Shown one piece after another: positions 26,027 to 34,094 of a stretch of 47,930 nt of DNA. A model generated the notes under the pieces. The model worked only from the letters and a program-made list of their open reading frames with translations. It searched no databases and was not told the origin of the DNA. A program made the translations under genes and the position numbers. This DNA comes from Alphaproteobacteria bacterium (GTDB lineage Bacteria; Pseudomonadota; Alphaproteobacteria; Thalassobaculales; Thalassobaculaceae). The DNA is taken from the NCBI GenBank assembly GCA_013203465.1, contig JABMNR010000197.1, forward strand, positions 1 to 47,930, read 5' to 3'. Position 1 is the first letter of the stretch. Each line of letters starts with the position of its first letter.

Positions 26027-26383
26027 ATGGTGATTGCGGCGACGACCCCGATCGAGCTTGATGACATCACGACAGGAGAGCGTCTGGACCCGGTGCACCC
26101 GGGCGTCATTCTGAACGAGGAATTCCTGAGGCCGTTGCGGATGAGCGGTGCCGCGTTGGCTGTGGCGATCAGCGTGCCAAGGAACCGCGTATCGATGATC
26201 CTCAAGGGCGAACGGGCGATGACCAGCGACACGGCGCTTCGCCTCGGCCGCTATTTTGGCACCACGGCGGCGTTCTGGATGAACCTGCAAAGCGCCTACG
26301 ATCTGGAGATCACCGAGCGAACCCATGGTGCGGCAATCGACAGCGTGATCGATCCCTTCGATTGGAAGGCCATGTCGGCATAA
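26027..26383 (+). CDS. higA: HigA-family antitoxin, XRE-type DNA-binding protein
   Basis: A 118-residue helix-turn-helix antitoxin. The family motif HPGVILNEEFLRPL is followed by the HTH (ALAVAISVPRNRVSMILKGERAMTSDTALRLGRYF) and FWMNLQSAYDLE. It should neutralise HigB and repress the operon through the direct repeats upstream. ATG 26027 has AAGGGA eight bases upstream; the ATG at 26021 is too close to it. The gap from higB is 31 bases. It is convergent with ygfZ. Confidence 0.93.
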   Translation: MVIAATTPIELDDITTGERLDPVHPGVILNEEFLRPLRMSGAALAVAISVPRNRVSMILKGERAMTSDTALRLGRYFGTTAAFWMNLQSAYDLEITERTHGAAIDSVIDPFDWKAMSA

Positions 26384-26402
26384 CATTGGAGCCGACGGCC
26401 CC

Positions 26403-27317
26403 TCAGAACTTTGCCCAGTCCGGCTTGCTCGGGATCACGGTCGCTTCGCCGGCGATGAGCGGGATGCCCGCTTGCAGGGCTTCGTCCAAGCGGTTCAGGC
26501 GGATCATGGCGAGGCCGATGGCGTGGTCGTTACCGTCCGCGACGACCGAGCGGATTTCCCCCGCCTCCTTGCCGTTCAAGGTGATCTCGGTGCCTGGCGC
26601 GGGCAGCGGGCCATGGAGGGTGATCGGCATCAGCCGCCGTTTCACCAGGCCGCGGTACTTGGTGCGGGCGGTCAACTCCTGGCCCATGTAGCAGCCCTTG
26701 TCGAAGTCGACGCCGCCCAGCTCCTCGAACCCGGCTTCCAGCAGCACGGTTTTCTCGACCGCCATGTCGCGGGCGCCGTCCGGCAGGCCCAGGGTCACGC
26801 GGCGCCGGTCGTAGGCGGCGCGGTCGGCGGGGGTGAGCCCAAGGGCATCCAGCGGTTCGGTTCCGGCCGCCACCGGGAGCAACAGGCGCGCGCCGATCTC
26901 GACATGGCGCGGGTCGACGAACGCGACACCGCCATGGAACGGGATCGCCGCGCCGCGCTCGGCCGGCACCTTTAGACGCTCCAGCGCACCCTCGCCGAAC
27001 ACCGCCAGCGACTGCCATGCCTCACCCGCCAGGGCCAGATCGACCTTGGCGCGCAGCTTGTACAGGCGCAGCTTGCGGAAGAACTCGTCGATCCGCTCGG
27101 CCTCGGTATCGAGCACAAAGCCGCCGCCGATCTCGGCCAGGAAAAAATCGTGCAGGAACTTGCCTTGCGGCGTCAGGAACGCGCCGTAGCCGGCCCGCGC
27201 GGCCGAGACCTTGGTCACGTCGTTTGATACCAGGCCTTGCAGAAAGCTGGTGCGGTCCTCACCGCCGATGGTCAGGCAGGCACGGTCATTGAACTGATAA
27301 TACTGGGCGGTCGCCAT
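26403..27317 (-). CDS. ygfZ: tRNA-modifying/Fe-S repair protein YgfZ (folate-binding)
   Basis: A 304-residue GcvT-like folate-binding protein that supports assembly or repair of Fe-S enzymes such as MiaB. The diagnostic KGCYMGQE motif with its essential cysteine lies near 206-213. The N-terminal part (LTIGGEDRTSFLQGLVSNDV, AFLTPQGKFLHDFFL) is typical. ATG 27317 follows GAGGAGA. The upstream-open frame runs antisense to the GT9 gene and is ignored. It is a second tetrahydrofolate-linked protein close to the sarcosine oxidase operon. Confidence 0.93.
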   Translation of the reverse strand: MATAQYYQFNDRACLTIGGEDRTSFLQGLVSNDVTKVSAARAGYGAFLTPQGKFLHDFFLAEIGGGFVLDTEAERIDEFFRKLRLYKLRAKVDLALAGEAWQSLAVFGEGALERLKVPAERGAAIPFHGGVAFVDPRHVEIGARLLLPVAAGTEPLDALGLTPADRAAYDRRRVTLGLPDGARDMAVEKTVLLEAGFEELGGVDFDKGCYMGQELTARTKYRGLVKRRLMPITLHGPLPAPGTEITLNGKEAGEIRSVVADGNDHAIGLAMIRLNRLDEALQAGIPLIAGEATVIPSKPDWAKF

Positions 27318-27378
27318 GGCGGGGTGTCTCCTCGTACAGCACAGATGGGCGAAATCGGTCGGAACGGCAAGAAGGCGC

Positions 27379-27408
27379 TTCGCCGGTCGACGGCCGCTGG
27401 CGTATAAC
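27379..27408 (+). promoter_or_regulatory. candidate promoter for the first GT9 gene
   Basis: TTCGCC (27379-27384), 18 bases, TATAAC (27403-27408). The TATAAC box ends eight bases before the ATG at 27417, and no Shine-Dalgarno is visible, so transcription would start within a base or two of the start codon. Confidence 0.45.
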
Positions 27409-27416
27409 GCCGCCCC

Positions 27417-28370
27417 ATGCGCGCGCTTTTCATCACCTCGACCCGGCTTGGCGACGCGGTTCTGTCGACCGGGGTGCTGGCCCACCTGCTCGACCGGTCG
27501 CCGGACGCGCGGGTAACTGTGGCGTGTGGGCCGGTTGCCGTGCCGCTGTTCGCGACGGTGCCGGGGGTCGAGGCGGTGATCCCGATGATCAAAGGCCCGC
27601 TTGGCGCGCATTGGCGCCGACTGTGGGTTAGGACCGTGGGTACCCGGTGGGACGTGGTGGTCGACCTGCGCGGCTCGGCCCTCGCCTGGACGCTACGGGC
27701 GGGTGAGCGCCGGGTGTTCCGAACCCCTGTTGGTGACGAACACCGGGTCGATCAGCTGCGGCATGGCCTCGGCATTGCGGCCGCGATCGAGCCCCGACTG
27801 TGGCTGAGCGGCGCGGACAGGGCAGCCGCCGCCGCCTTGCTCGGCGATGATCCACGGCCGGTGCTGGCGCTGTGCCCGACCGCCAACTGGTCCTTCAAGG
27901 CGTGGCCTGCCGATCGCTTTGTGGCGTTGATCGAGCGCTTGACCGGTGCCGGCGGTGACCTCGCCGGCGCCCGTGTGCTGGTCGCGGGGGGGGCGGCCGA
28001 GCGTGTTATGGCAGCGCCTGTTTTGGCGGCGATCCCCGAGGCAAGGGCGATCGACGCCATCGGTACCGTGCCCTTGACCGCCCTGGCGGCGGCCTTGGCC
28101 CGATGCCGGTTGGTGGTGGCCAACGACAGCGGGTTGATGCATCTGGCCGCGGCCGCCGGGGCACCAACCTTGGGATTGTTCGGGCCGAGCCAGGAAACTC
28201 ATTACGCTCCGCGTGGGCCGATGACCGCCTGGGTGCGTAGCCGCGACAGCGCCGAGGCGCTTCTCGCCCGCTCCGGCGACGTGCCGGATGTGACGGGTGC
28301 GCTGATGACCGGATTGGCGGTCGAACCGGTAGCCGACGCGGCGCGATCCCTGCTGCGGCGTTCGGGATAG
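27417..28370 (+). CDS. family-9 glycosyltransferase (ADP-heptose:LPS heptosyltransferase-like)
   Basis: A 317-residue GT9 enzyme of GT-B fold. The N-terminal signature is RALFITSTRLGDAVLSTGVLAHLL. The C-terminal nucleotide-sugar half has LCPTANWSFKAWPADRFVALIERL and the conserved NDSGLMHLAAAAGAPTLGLFGPS. Members add heptose or related sugars to the lipopolysaccharide inner core on the cytoplasmic face of the inner membrane. The acceptor here is unknown. The gene appears to have a very short or no 5' leader. It is convergent with a second GT9 gene. Confidence 0.92.
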   Translation: MRALFITSTRLGDAVLSTGVLAHLLDRSPDARVTVACGPVAVPLFATVPGVEAVIPMIKGPLGAHWRRLWVRTVGTRWDVVVDLRGSALAWTLRAGERRVFRTPVGDEHRVDQLRHGLGIAAAIEPRLWLSGADRAAAAALLGDDPRPVLALCPTANWSFKAWPADRFVALIERLTGAGGDLAGARVLVAGGAAERVMAAPVLAAIPEARAIDAIGTVPLTALAAALARCRLVVANDSGLMHLAAAAGAPTLGLFGPSQETHYAPRGPMTAWVRSRDSAEALLARSGDVPDVTGALMTGLAVEPVADAARSLLRRSG

Positions 28371-28420
28371 AGTTCTTCGTCGCATCCCCGGAGCTGATCC
28401 GGAGCCTATAAATCGAGCGC

Positions 28421-28442
28421 TAACCCAACACTAACCCAGCAC
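28421..28442. repeat. 11 bp tandem repeat across a stop codon
   Basis: Two units TAACCCAACAC and TAACCCAGCAC (28421-28431 and 28432-28442), one mismatch. The TAG stop of the minus-strand GT9 gene lies at the junction. It looks like a small slippage duplication at the 3' end of the gene. Confidence 0.6.
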
Positions 28443-29420
28443 TACCCCGATCGCCGCCATGGCGACCTCGACCGAGATGCCATCCATGCGGTTCTCGCGG
28501 TAGACCGCACCACCTGTCGGTTCCAGCGCCACCAGATTGGGGTAGAGCGTCAGCGGCGCCGAGCCGCCGAACAGCCCGATTGTCTTGCCGCCGGCCGCCG
28601 CCGCCAAATTCAGCAGCCCGGTATCGTTGCCGAGGAACACATCGGCCGCGTGGGCCAGGGCCGCTGCTTGGTCGAGCGGCCGCGCGAGTACGCGAACCAC
28701 GCCATGACGCGCGCTGGCTTCGATGTTGGCGGCCAGGGGTTCCTCCGCCGGGCCGCCCATAAGAAACACCGTGCCGCCGGTGCGATCGACGAAGGCGCGC
28801 GCCAGGGCGGCGAACGGCCGTGCCCCCCACTGCTTGAAATCCTCCGACGCGCCGATGCCCAACGCCAGCCATGGCCGGGGGTGATCGCCCAGCTCCGTGG
28901 TGATCCGGGACAGGGTCTGCACGCCGGGTGTGTAGCGCGGCGTCGGGTCGATGGTCAGGGTGTGGCGGGCCAGCAGGCGCGTTGCCTTTTCCGCCGGATG
29001 CAGCGCCGCCTCGCTCCGCGTCAGCACGAATGGGCTGGTCAGGAGCGCGTTCTGCCAGCCGATGCCGAACCCGATCCGCTCGCCGATCCCGGCAAACATG
29101 GCGGCCAGCGCGTAGCGGGTCGAGCCGTGCAGGATCCAGACGGTCTCGAAACCTTGACCCTTGAGATCCTGACCCAACCGCCAGGCACCCAGCGGTCCAT
29201 CGTGGCGGCCGGCGGGGTCGTCACCCTGGGCGCGTTCGAGCCACAGCACTCGGTCCACATGGGCGGCTCCCGTGAACAGCTCGTCGGCGCGCGACCGGCG
29301 CTTGGTCATCACGGTCACCCGTCGGTCGTTCGTCGCCTGGGCGATCGCGTCGAGATGCGGCAGGTGCCACACCATGTCGCCGATCCCCGGCAAGGGTTGG
29401 ATGACGAGAGTGCGGGCCAC
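28431..29420 (-). CDS. family-9 glycosyltransferase, second copy
   Basis: A 329-residue GT9 protein. The N-terminus TLVIQPLPGIGDMVWHLPHLDAI and the C-terminal FLGNDTGLLNLAAAAGGKTIGLFGGSAPLTLYP are the family landmarks. It differs clearly from the neighbouring GT9 protein (for example GIGASEDFKQWGARPFAALARAF instead of PTANWSFKAWPADRFVALIERL), so the two are not a recent duplication. It probably adds a different core sugar. The two genes are convergent with a 60-base gap. Confidence 0.9.
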   Translation of the reverse strand: MARTLVIQPLPGIGDMVWHLPHLDAIAQATNDRRVTVMTKRRSRADELFTGAAHVDRVLWLERAQGDDPAGRHDGPLGAWRLGQDLKGQGFETVWILHGSTRYALAAMFAGIGERIGFGIGWQNALLTSPFVLTRSEAALHPAEKATRLLARHTLTIDPTPRYTPGVQTLSRITTELGDHPRPWLALGIGASEDFKQWGARPFAALARAFVDRTGGTVFLMGGPAEEPLAANIEASARHGVVRVLARPLDQAAALAHAADVFLGNDTGLLNLAAAAGGKTIGLFGGSAPLTLYPNLVALEPTGGAVYRENRMDGISVEVAMAAIGVVLG

Positions 29421-29526
29421 CGGGTACGCTCATCCGTTGTTGACGCGACGTTGACGCAAGACCCTGCCTACACCACTCTCCGCGTGGCGTCAGCGCCCCC
29501 AATCACGAACGACACGCCGAGGCCCC

Positions 29527-30060
29527 GTGACCGACGCCCGCTTCCGCCTCTACATGGCTCAGAGCCTCGACGGTTTCGTCGCCGACGCCGAGGGTGGTGT
29601 CGATTGGCTCGATGCGTTCGACGACGGCGATGACGAGGCCGTCGATTACGGCACCGACGGCTTCATGGACGAAATCGATGCCCTGATCATGGGGCGGGCG
29701 ACCTACGACCAGATCACCGGCTTCGATGTCTGGCCGTATGCCGGCAAGCGGGTGTTCGTGTTGACGTCGAGCCCGATACCCGAGGCGCCGGAGGGCGTGG
29801 AGGCGACCTCCGATGTGGCGGGGCTGATTGCCGAGCTGCGGGAAGACGCGGCACGGGTGTGGATCGTCGGCGGTCCCGGCGCGGTCGTCGCCATGCGGGG
29901 GTTGGGCGCGCTCGACACGGTGGAGCTGTTCGTCATGCCGATCCTGCTGGGCGCGGGCGTGCCGCTGTTCGGCGACGAGGCTGATCCGCTGCCGCTAAGC
30001 CTTAAGTCCAGTCGCGCCTACCCGAACGGCGTGGTGCATCTGGTCTACGATGTGGTGTGA
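29527..30060 (+). CDS. dihydrofolate-reductase-fold protein (RibD C-terminal domain family)
   Basis: A 177-residue stand-alone RibD_C domain protein. It opens with RFRLYMAQSLDGFVADAEGGVDWL, has DALIMGRATYDQI and the NADPH-binding VWIVGGPGAVVAM, and ends LKSSRAYPNGVVHLVYDV. These proteins are NADPH-dependent reductases of mostly unknown substrate. They are related to, but not, the riboflavin RibD reductase, since the deaminase domain is missing. The start is GTG at 29527. It lies 95 bases before the aminotransferase gene. Confidence 0.88.
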   Translation: MTDARFRLYMAQSLDGFVADAEGGVDWLDAFDDGDDEAVDYGTDGFMDEIDALIMGRATYDQITGFDVWPYAGKRVFVLTSSPIPEAPEGVEATSDVAGLIAELREDAARVWIVGGPGAVVAMRGLGALDTVELFVMPILLGAGVPLFGDEADPLPLSLKSSRAYPNGVVHLVYDVV

Positions 30061-30155
30061 TGCTCCGCGGCCGTTGTCTGAGACGGTGTTTGCGCGGCCG
30101 CCAGCGCCGCCCCTAAGATGCCGGCCAATCCTTTCACCTCGCGACGGAGGCCCTC

Positions 30156-31487
30156 ATGGCGCGCGCGGCCAATGACACATCGGTGCCGAACGACCTTGAG
30201 CCGTTCTGGATGCCGTTCACCGCGAACCGGCAGTTCAAGGCGCAACCCCGGCTGTTCGTCGAGGCCGAGGGGGTGCACTACACCACCTCCGACGGCCGCA
30301 AGGTGCTGGACGGCACCTCGGGTCTGTGGTGCTGCAACGCCGGTCATCGCCGCAAGCCGATCATCGAGGCGGTGCAGCGCCAGGTCGAGAAGCTGGATTT
30401 CGCGCCGACCTTCCAGATGGGCCACCCCTTGTCGTTCGAGTTCGCCGCGCGCCTGACCCAGATGACCGAGGGGTTCAGTCAGGTGTTCTTCACCAATTCG
30501 GGGTCTGAGGCGGTGGACACGGCGTTGAAGATCGCGCTTGCCTACCAGCGGGCCATCGGCCAAGGCACCCGAACCCGACTGATCGGGCGTGAGCGCGGCT
30601 ATCACGGGGTTGGTTTCGGGGGCATCTCGGTCGGCGGCATCGTTAGCAACCGCAAGCAGTTCGGCACCCTGCTGGCTGGTGTCGACCATCTGCCGCACAC
30701 CCATGACCTCGCGCACAACGCCTTCACCCGGGGCGAGCCCGAGTGGGGCGTGCATCTGGCCGACGAGCTGGAGCGGATCGTCGCCCTGCACGACGCCTCG
30801 ACCATCGCGGCGGTGATCGTCGAGCCGGTGGCTGGGTCGACCGGCGTGCTGATCCCGCCGAAGGGCTACCTGAAACGTCTGCGCGAGATTTGCGACAAGC
30901 ATGGCATCCTGCTGATCTTCGACGAGGTGATTACCGGCTTCGGCCGCCTGGGCGCCAATTTCGCCAGCGAGTATTTCGGGGTGAAGCCGGACCTGTTCAC
31001 AACCGCCAAGGGTCTCACCAACGCCGTGGTGCCGATGGGCGCGGTGTTCACCCGCGACGGCATTTACGATGCGTTCATGGATGCTCCCGACGGCGCCATC
31101 GAGCTGTTCCATGGCTACACCTATTCCGGCCATCCTTTGGCCTGCGCCGCCGGCTTGGCCACGCTCGATGTGTACCGGGACGAGGGGTTGTTCGAACGCG
31201 CCAATGACCTCGCGCCGTACTGGCAGGACGGGGTGCATTCGTTGAAGGGGCGGAATCATGTGATCGATATCCGCAACCTCGGCATGGTGGCGGGGATCGA
31301 GCTGGAGGGGATCGCGGGCAAACCGACGGCGCGCGCGTTCGACGCGTTCCTGAAGTGCTACGACAAGGGGCTGCTGATCCGCACGACGGGTGACATCATT
31401 GCGCTTTCGCCGCCGTTGATCGTCGACAAGTCGCATATCGACTTCATGATCGACACCGTCGGCGAGGTGCTCCAGACCATCCATTAA
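30156..31487 (+). CDS. class III aminotransferase (omega-amino acid:pyruvate type)
   Basis: A 443-residue PLP enzyme. The N-terminus FWMPFTANRQFKAQPRLFVEAEGVHY and GLWCCNAGHRRKPI match beta-alanine:pyruvate (omega-amino acid) aminotransferases closely. The cofactor site has NSGSEAVDTALK (114-125), GYHG (148-151), DEVITGFGR (256-264) and Schiff-base Lys285 (TTAKGLTNA). It moves the amino group of beta-alanine, other omega-amino acids or amines to pyruvate. The ATG follows ACGGAGG. It could act downstream of polyamine or uracil breakdown; the putrescine-forming decarboxylase is far away at 2938. Confidence 0.92.
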   Translation: MARAANDTSVPNDLEPFWMPFTANRQFKAQPRLFVEAEGVHYTTSDGRKVLDGTSGLWCCNAGHRRKPIIEAVQRQVEKLDFAPTFQMGHPLSFEFAARLTQMTEGFSQVFFTNSGSEAVDTALKIALAYQRAIGQGTRTRLIGRERGYHGVGFGGISVGGIVSNRKQFGTLLAGVDHLPHTHDLAHNAFTRGEPEWGVHLADELERIVALHDASTIAAVIVEPVAGSTGVLIPPKGYLKRLREICDKHGILLIFDEVITGFGRLGANFASEYFGVKPDLFTTAKGLTNAVVPMGAVFTRDGIYDAFMDAPDGAIELFHGYTYSGHPLACAAGLATLDVYRDEGLFERANDLAPYWQDGVHSLKGRNHVIDIRNLGMVAGIELEGIAGKPTARAFDAFLKCYDKGLLIRTTGDIIALSPPLIVDKSHIDFMIDTVGEVLQTIH

Positions 31488-31607
31488 GCCGACCCACCGG
31501 CATGGCCTGCGACGTAGAGTGCCGGAACACTTCAAGAATCGCCTCGGCTGGATTAAGATACCGGCGTGAAAGCACGACAGGGCTTTCGAACCGGCAAGGG
31601 TTTTGGC

Positions 31608-31904
31608 ATGGCCAGAATGTGTACGCGGGCAGTCACGATCGCACTGGCATGTGCGTTGGTCGGTTTGACCGGATGCGCTCAGGTGCAGGAATCCGTCCAG
31701 TCCGCCGTCGATGGCGTGAAGACGGCGTTCGAGCCTGCGAAGGAACGAGCCCCCGCGCCGCAGACGCCGCGCTATTGCTACCGCACGCTTGGCAAGGTGA
31801 ATTGCTATACCCAGCCGCTGCCGGCCAGCGAGGCCAACCGTCTCGTCGGTTACGAAGGCCCGGCGCCGCGCGCGACCAGTGGAACCGGCCCGCTGAACCA
31901 GTGA
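31608..31904 (+). CDS. small putative lipoprotein
   Basis: A 98-residue protein with a type II signal peptide: basic start, hydrophobic stretch AVTIALACALVGL and lipobox LTGC with Cys23. The mature part holds QESVQSAVDGVKTAFEPAKERAP and a CYRTLGKVNCYTQPLP motif with two cysteines that could pair. This resembles short outer-membrane lipoproteins common in alphaproteobacteria, but I do not recognise the family. ATG 31608 has AAGGG seven bases upstream. The Sel1-repeat gene follows after 40 bases. Confidence 0.7.
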   Translation: MARMCTRAVTIALACALVGLTGCAQVQESVQSAVDGVKTAFEPAKERAPAPQTPRYCYRTLGKVNCYTQPLPASEANRLVGYEGPAPRATSGTGPLNQ

Positions 31905-31944
31905 TCGTCTTGCTCCTCGCTTCGGCGCGCGTCGGAGGAATCCG

Positions 31945-32625
31945 TTGACGGTGCGGTTTTCTCTTTCCGCGATAGTGGTGTTGCTGGTGTTTCTGGCGGC
32001 CGGTTCGGCGCGTGCTCAGGTGCCGGTGCCGGAAAACTATGGCGACGCCATGCGTTGGTATGAAGACGCCGCCAAGGCCGGCGATCCGAAGGCCATGTTC
32101 TATCTTGGCTTGACCCTGGAACGCGGCCTGCAAGGACAGGAAAGTCCGGAAGAGGCGGTTGCGTGGTACCGTAGGGCGGCGGAGAAGGGATACGCGCTGG
32201 CGCAGTTCAAGCTTGGTCTGCTGTATCAGTTCGGCCAGATCGTGGAACTGGACACGAACGCGGCGCGTGAGTGGTACGAAAAGGCGGCGGCACAGGACGT
32301 GCCGGACGCGCAGTATAATCTGGCGGTTCTGTTGGAGTTGGACGAGGCGGGCCCGGAGGTTATCAGGCGGGCCATCGCGCTCTATAAACGTGCCGCGCGC
32401 CATGGTATCGCCGAGGCCTATCAAAACCTGGGCGGTCTGTATGCTCGTGGCGAGCAGGTCGAGCAGGACCTGGTGGAGGCCCTGAAATGGTTGCTGTTGG
32501 CCGAAGATGCCGGGTTAAGTCAGGTGGCGCCACTGAAGGCCTCGGTCACCAGGTCGCTCAATGAGATAGAGGTGCGGGACGCTCGCGCCCGAGCCGGACG
32601 ATGGAAGGCTCGCGAGGCGAACTGA
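31945..32625 (+). CDS. exported Sel1-repeat (SLR) protein
   Basis: A 226-residue periplasmic protein. The signal peptide (TVRFSLSAIVVLLVFLAAGSARA) is followed by about four Sel1-like repeats (AMRWYEDAAKAGDPKAMFYLG, AVAWYRRAAEKGYALAQFKLG, AREWYEKAAAQDVPDAQYNLA, AIALYKRAARHGIAEAYQNLG). Such repeats bind partner proteins. The start appears to be TTG at 31945, since GGAGG ends six bases before it. GTG 31951 is the alternative. It ends 47 bases before the HAD-UbiA gene and may belong to the same transcript. Confidence 0.85.
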   Translation: MTVRFSLSAIVVLLVFLAAGSARAQVPVPENYGDAMRWYEDAAKAGDPKAMFYLGLTLERGLQGQESPEEAVAWYRRAAEKGYALAQFKLGLLYQFGQIVELDTNAAREWYEKAAAQDVPDAQYNLAVLLELDEAGPEVIRRAIALYKRAARHGIAEAYQNLGGLYARGEQVEQDLVEALKWLLLAEDAGLSQVAPLKASVTRSLNEIEVRDARARAGRWKAREAN

Positions 32626-32672
32626 ATCCGCGTGATCGCGGGCGGCATCGCCGTGGGAGATGGGGTAGAGGC

Positions 32673-34094
32673 ATGCGGCCGCCGCTTTGTGTCGATCTGG
32701 ACGGTACGTTGATCCGTAAGGATTTGTTGTACGAATCCCTGCTGGCGGCCTTGCGTCGACGGCCGTGGATTCTCTTCGCCATCCCGTTCTGGCTTCTAGC
32801 GGGCCGCGCGGTCTTGAAGCGCCGCTTGGCCGAAGCGGCGGGCGACGCGCTGGTGGTTGAGACCCTGCCATTGACCGACGATCTGGTGATCTGGTTGACG
32901 GGCGAGAAGACGGCCGGGCGGCGCATCGAGTTGATTTCCGCCTCCGACGATACCTTGGTGCGGCGCGTGGCCGATTGGCTTGATTTGTTTGATATGGCCG
33001 AGGGCAGCGATGGCACAACCAACCTCAAGGGCGCCGCCAAGGCGGCCCGGCTGGCCGAGCGGCATCCGGACGGGTTTGTCTACGCCGGTGACAGTCGCGC
33101 CGACCTCGCGGTCTGGGCGCGGGCCGCCGGTGCGATACCGGTCAATGCCGCGCGCGGTTTCGAGGCGGAGGTGGCGCGGCACGCCCCGGTGGAGGCTGCG
33201 TTCGGTGCCCAGGGCGCGCACACGGCAGCGCTGCTCCGGGCCCTGCGGCCGCATCAATGGGCCAAGAACGCCCTATTGTTCTTGCCGTTGCTGCTGACGC
33301 GCGCCTATGCCGATCTCGACGTTCTGGCGAGCGCGGTGGCGGCGTTCGTGTTGATTTCACTGGCCGCCAGCGGCACCTATCTGATGAACGATCTGCTCGA
33401 TCTGGCGGTCGATCGCTCGCATCCGAGCAAGCGCAACCGCCCGTTCGCGGCGGGTCGCCTGTCGCTGCCTCTGGGTTTGATCTTGGCGCCTGTGCTGGTG
33501 GCGGTTGGCGTGATCGGCGCGGCGTGGATCGATACCGGTCTGCTGCTGTGCCTTCTGGCGTATCTCGCCCTGACCATCGGCTATTCCTTCGGCATCAAGA
33601 CCCGGCCGGTGATCGACGTGCTGACGTTGGGCGGCTTGTTCACGCTGCGTCTGTTGGCCGGGCATACCTTGATCGATGGCGGCATTCCGGTCTGGCTGTT
33701 GGTCTTCTCGATGTTCTTTTTCACCAGCCTCGCCCTGGTCAAGCGCTTGACCGAGGTGCGCGGGCTTCAGGCTCGGGGCATCGAGGCGATCCCTGGCCGG
33801 GGCTACACCGCCGGAGATGCGGGGATCATTCTCGGTCTCGGTCTGACCACCGGGGTCGCGTCGGTCCTGGTGTTCATGATCTACCTCGTGACCGAGCCGT
33901 TGCATGTGGCGCGCTTGAACAATCCCGAGTGGCTTTGGGTCGTGCCGCTGGTGTTGGGGTATTGGCTGCCGCGAGTCTGGCTGCTGGCCGACCGAGGGGT
34001 GGTCCATGACGACCCGGTGCTGTTCGCCTTGAAAGACCGAACAAGTCTGTTCCTGGGCGCGCTCGCGCTCACCGCCGTGATCCTGGCGGCATGA
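32673..34094 (+). CDS. HAD phosphatase-UbiA prenyltransferase fusion (polyprenyl-phosphate phosphoribosyltransferase candidate)
   Basis: A 473-residue two-domain protein. Residues 1-160 are a HAD phosphatase: D8-L-D10-G-T, Ser89, Lys119 and G139-D-SRAD144. Residues 185-473 are a multi-pass UbiA domain with N239-D-x-x-D-x-x-x-D247, the KRNRP segment, and YSFGIK309 with D315. The same signatures (NDxxDxxxD...KRxRP, YSFGLK) occur in mycobacterial Rv3806c, which joins PRPP to decaprenyl phosphate. The HAD half could then remove the 5-phosphate, a job done in mycobacteria by a separate phosphatase. ATG 32673 is chosen after GTAGAGG. It overlaps the DprE1-like gene by four bases. Confidence 0.85.
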   Translation: MRPPLCVDLDGTLIRKDLLYESLLAALRRRPWILFAIPFWLLAGRAVLKRRLAEAAGDALVVETLPLTDDLVIWLTGEKTAGRRIELISASDDTLVRRVADWLDLFDMAEGSDGTTNLKGAAKAARLAERHPDGFVYAGDSRADLAVWARAAGAIPVNAARGFEAEVARHAPVEAAFGAQGAHTAALLRALRPHQWAKNALLFLPLLLTRAYADLDVLASAVAAFVLISLAASGTYLMNDLLDLAVDRSHPSKRNRPFAAGRLSLPLGLILAPVLVAVGVIGAAWIDTGLLLCLLAYLALTIGYSFGIKTRPVIDVLTLGGLFTLRLLAGHTLIDGGIPVWLLVFSMFFFTSLALVKRLTEVRGLQARGIEAIPGRGYTAGDAGIILGLGLTTGVASVLVFMIYLVTEPLHVARLNNPEWLWVVPLVLGYWLPRVWLLADRGVVHDDPVLFALKDRTSLFLGALALTAVILAA

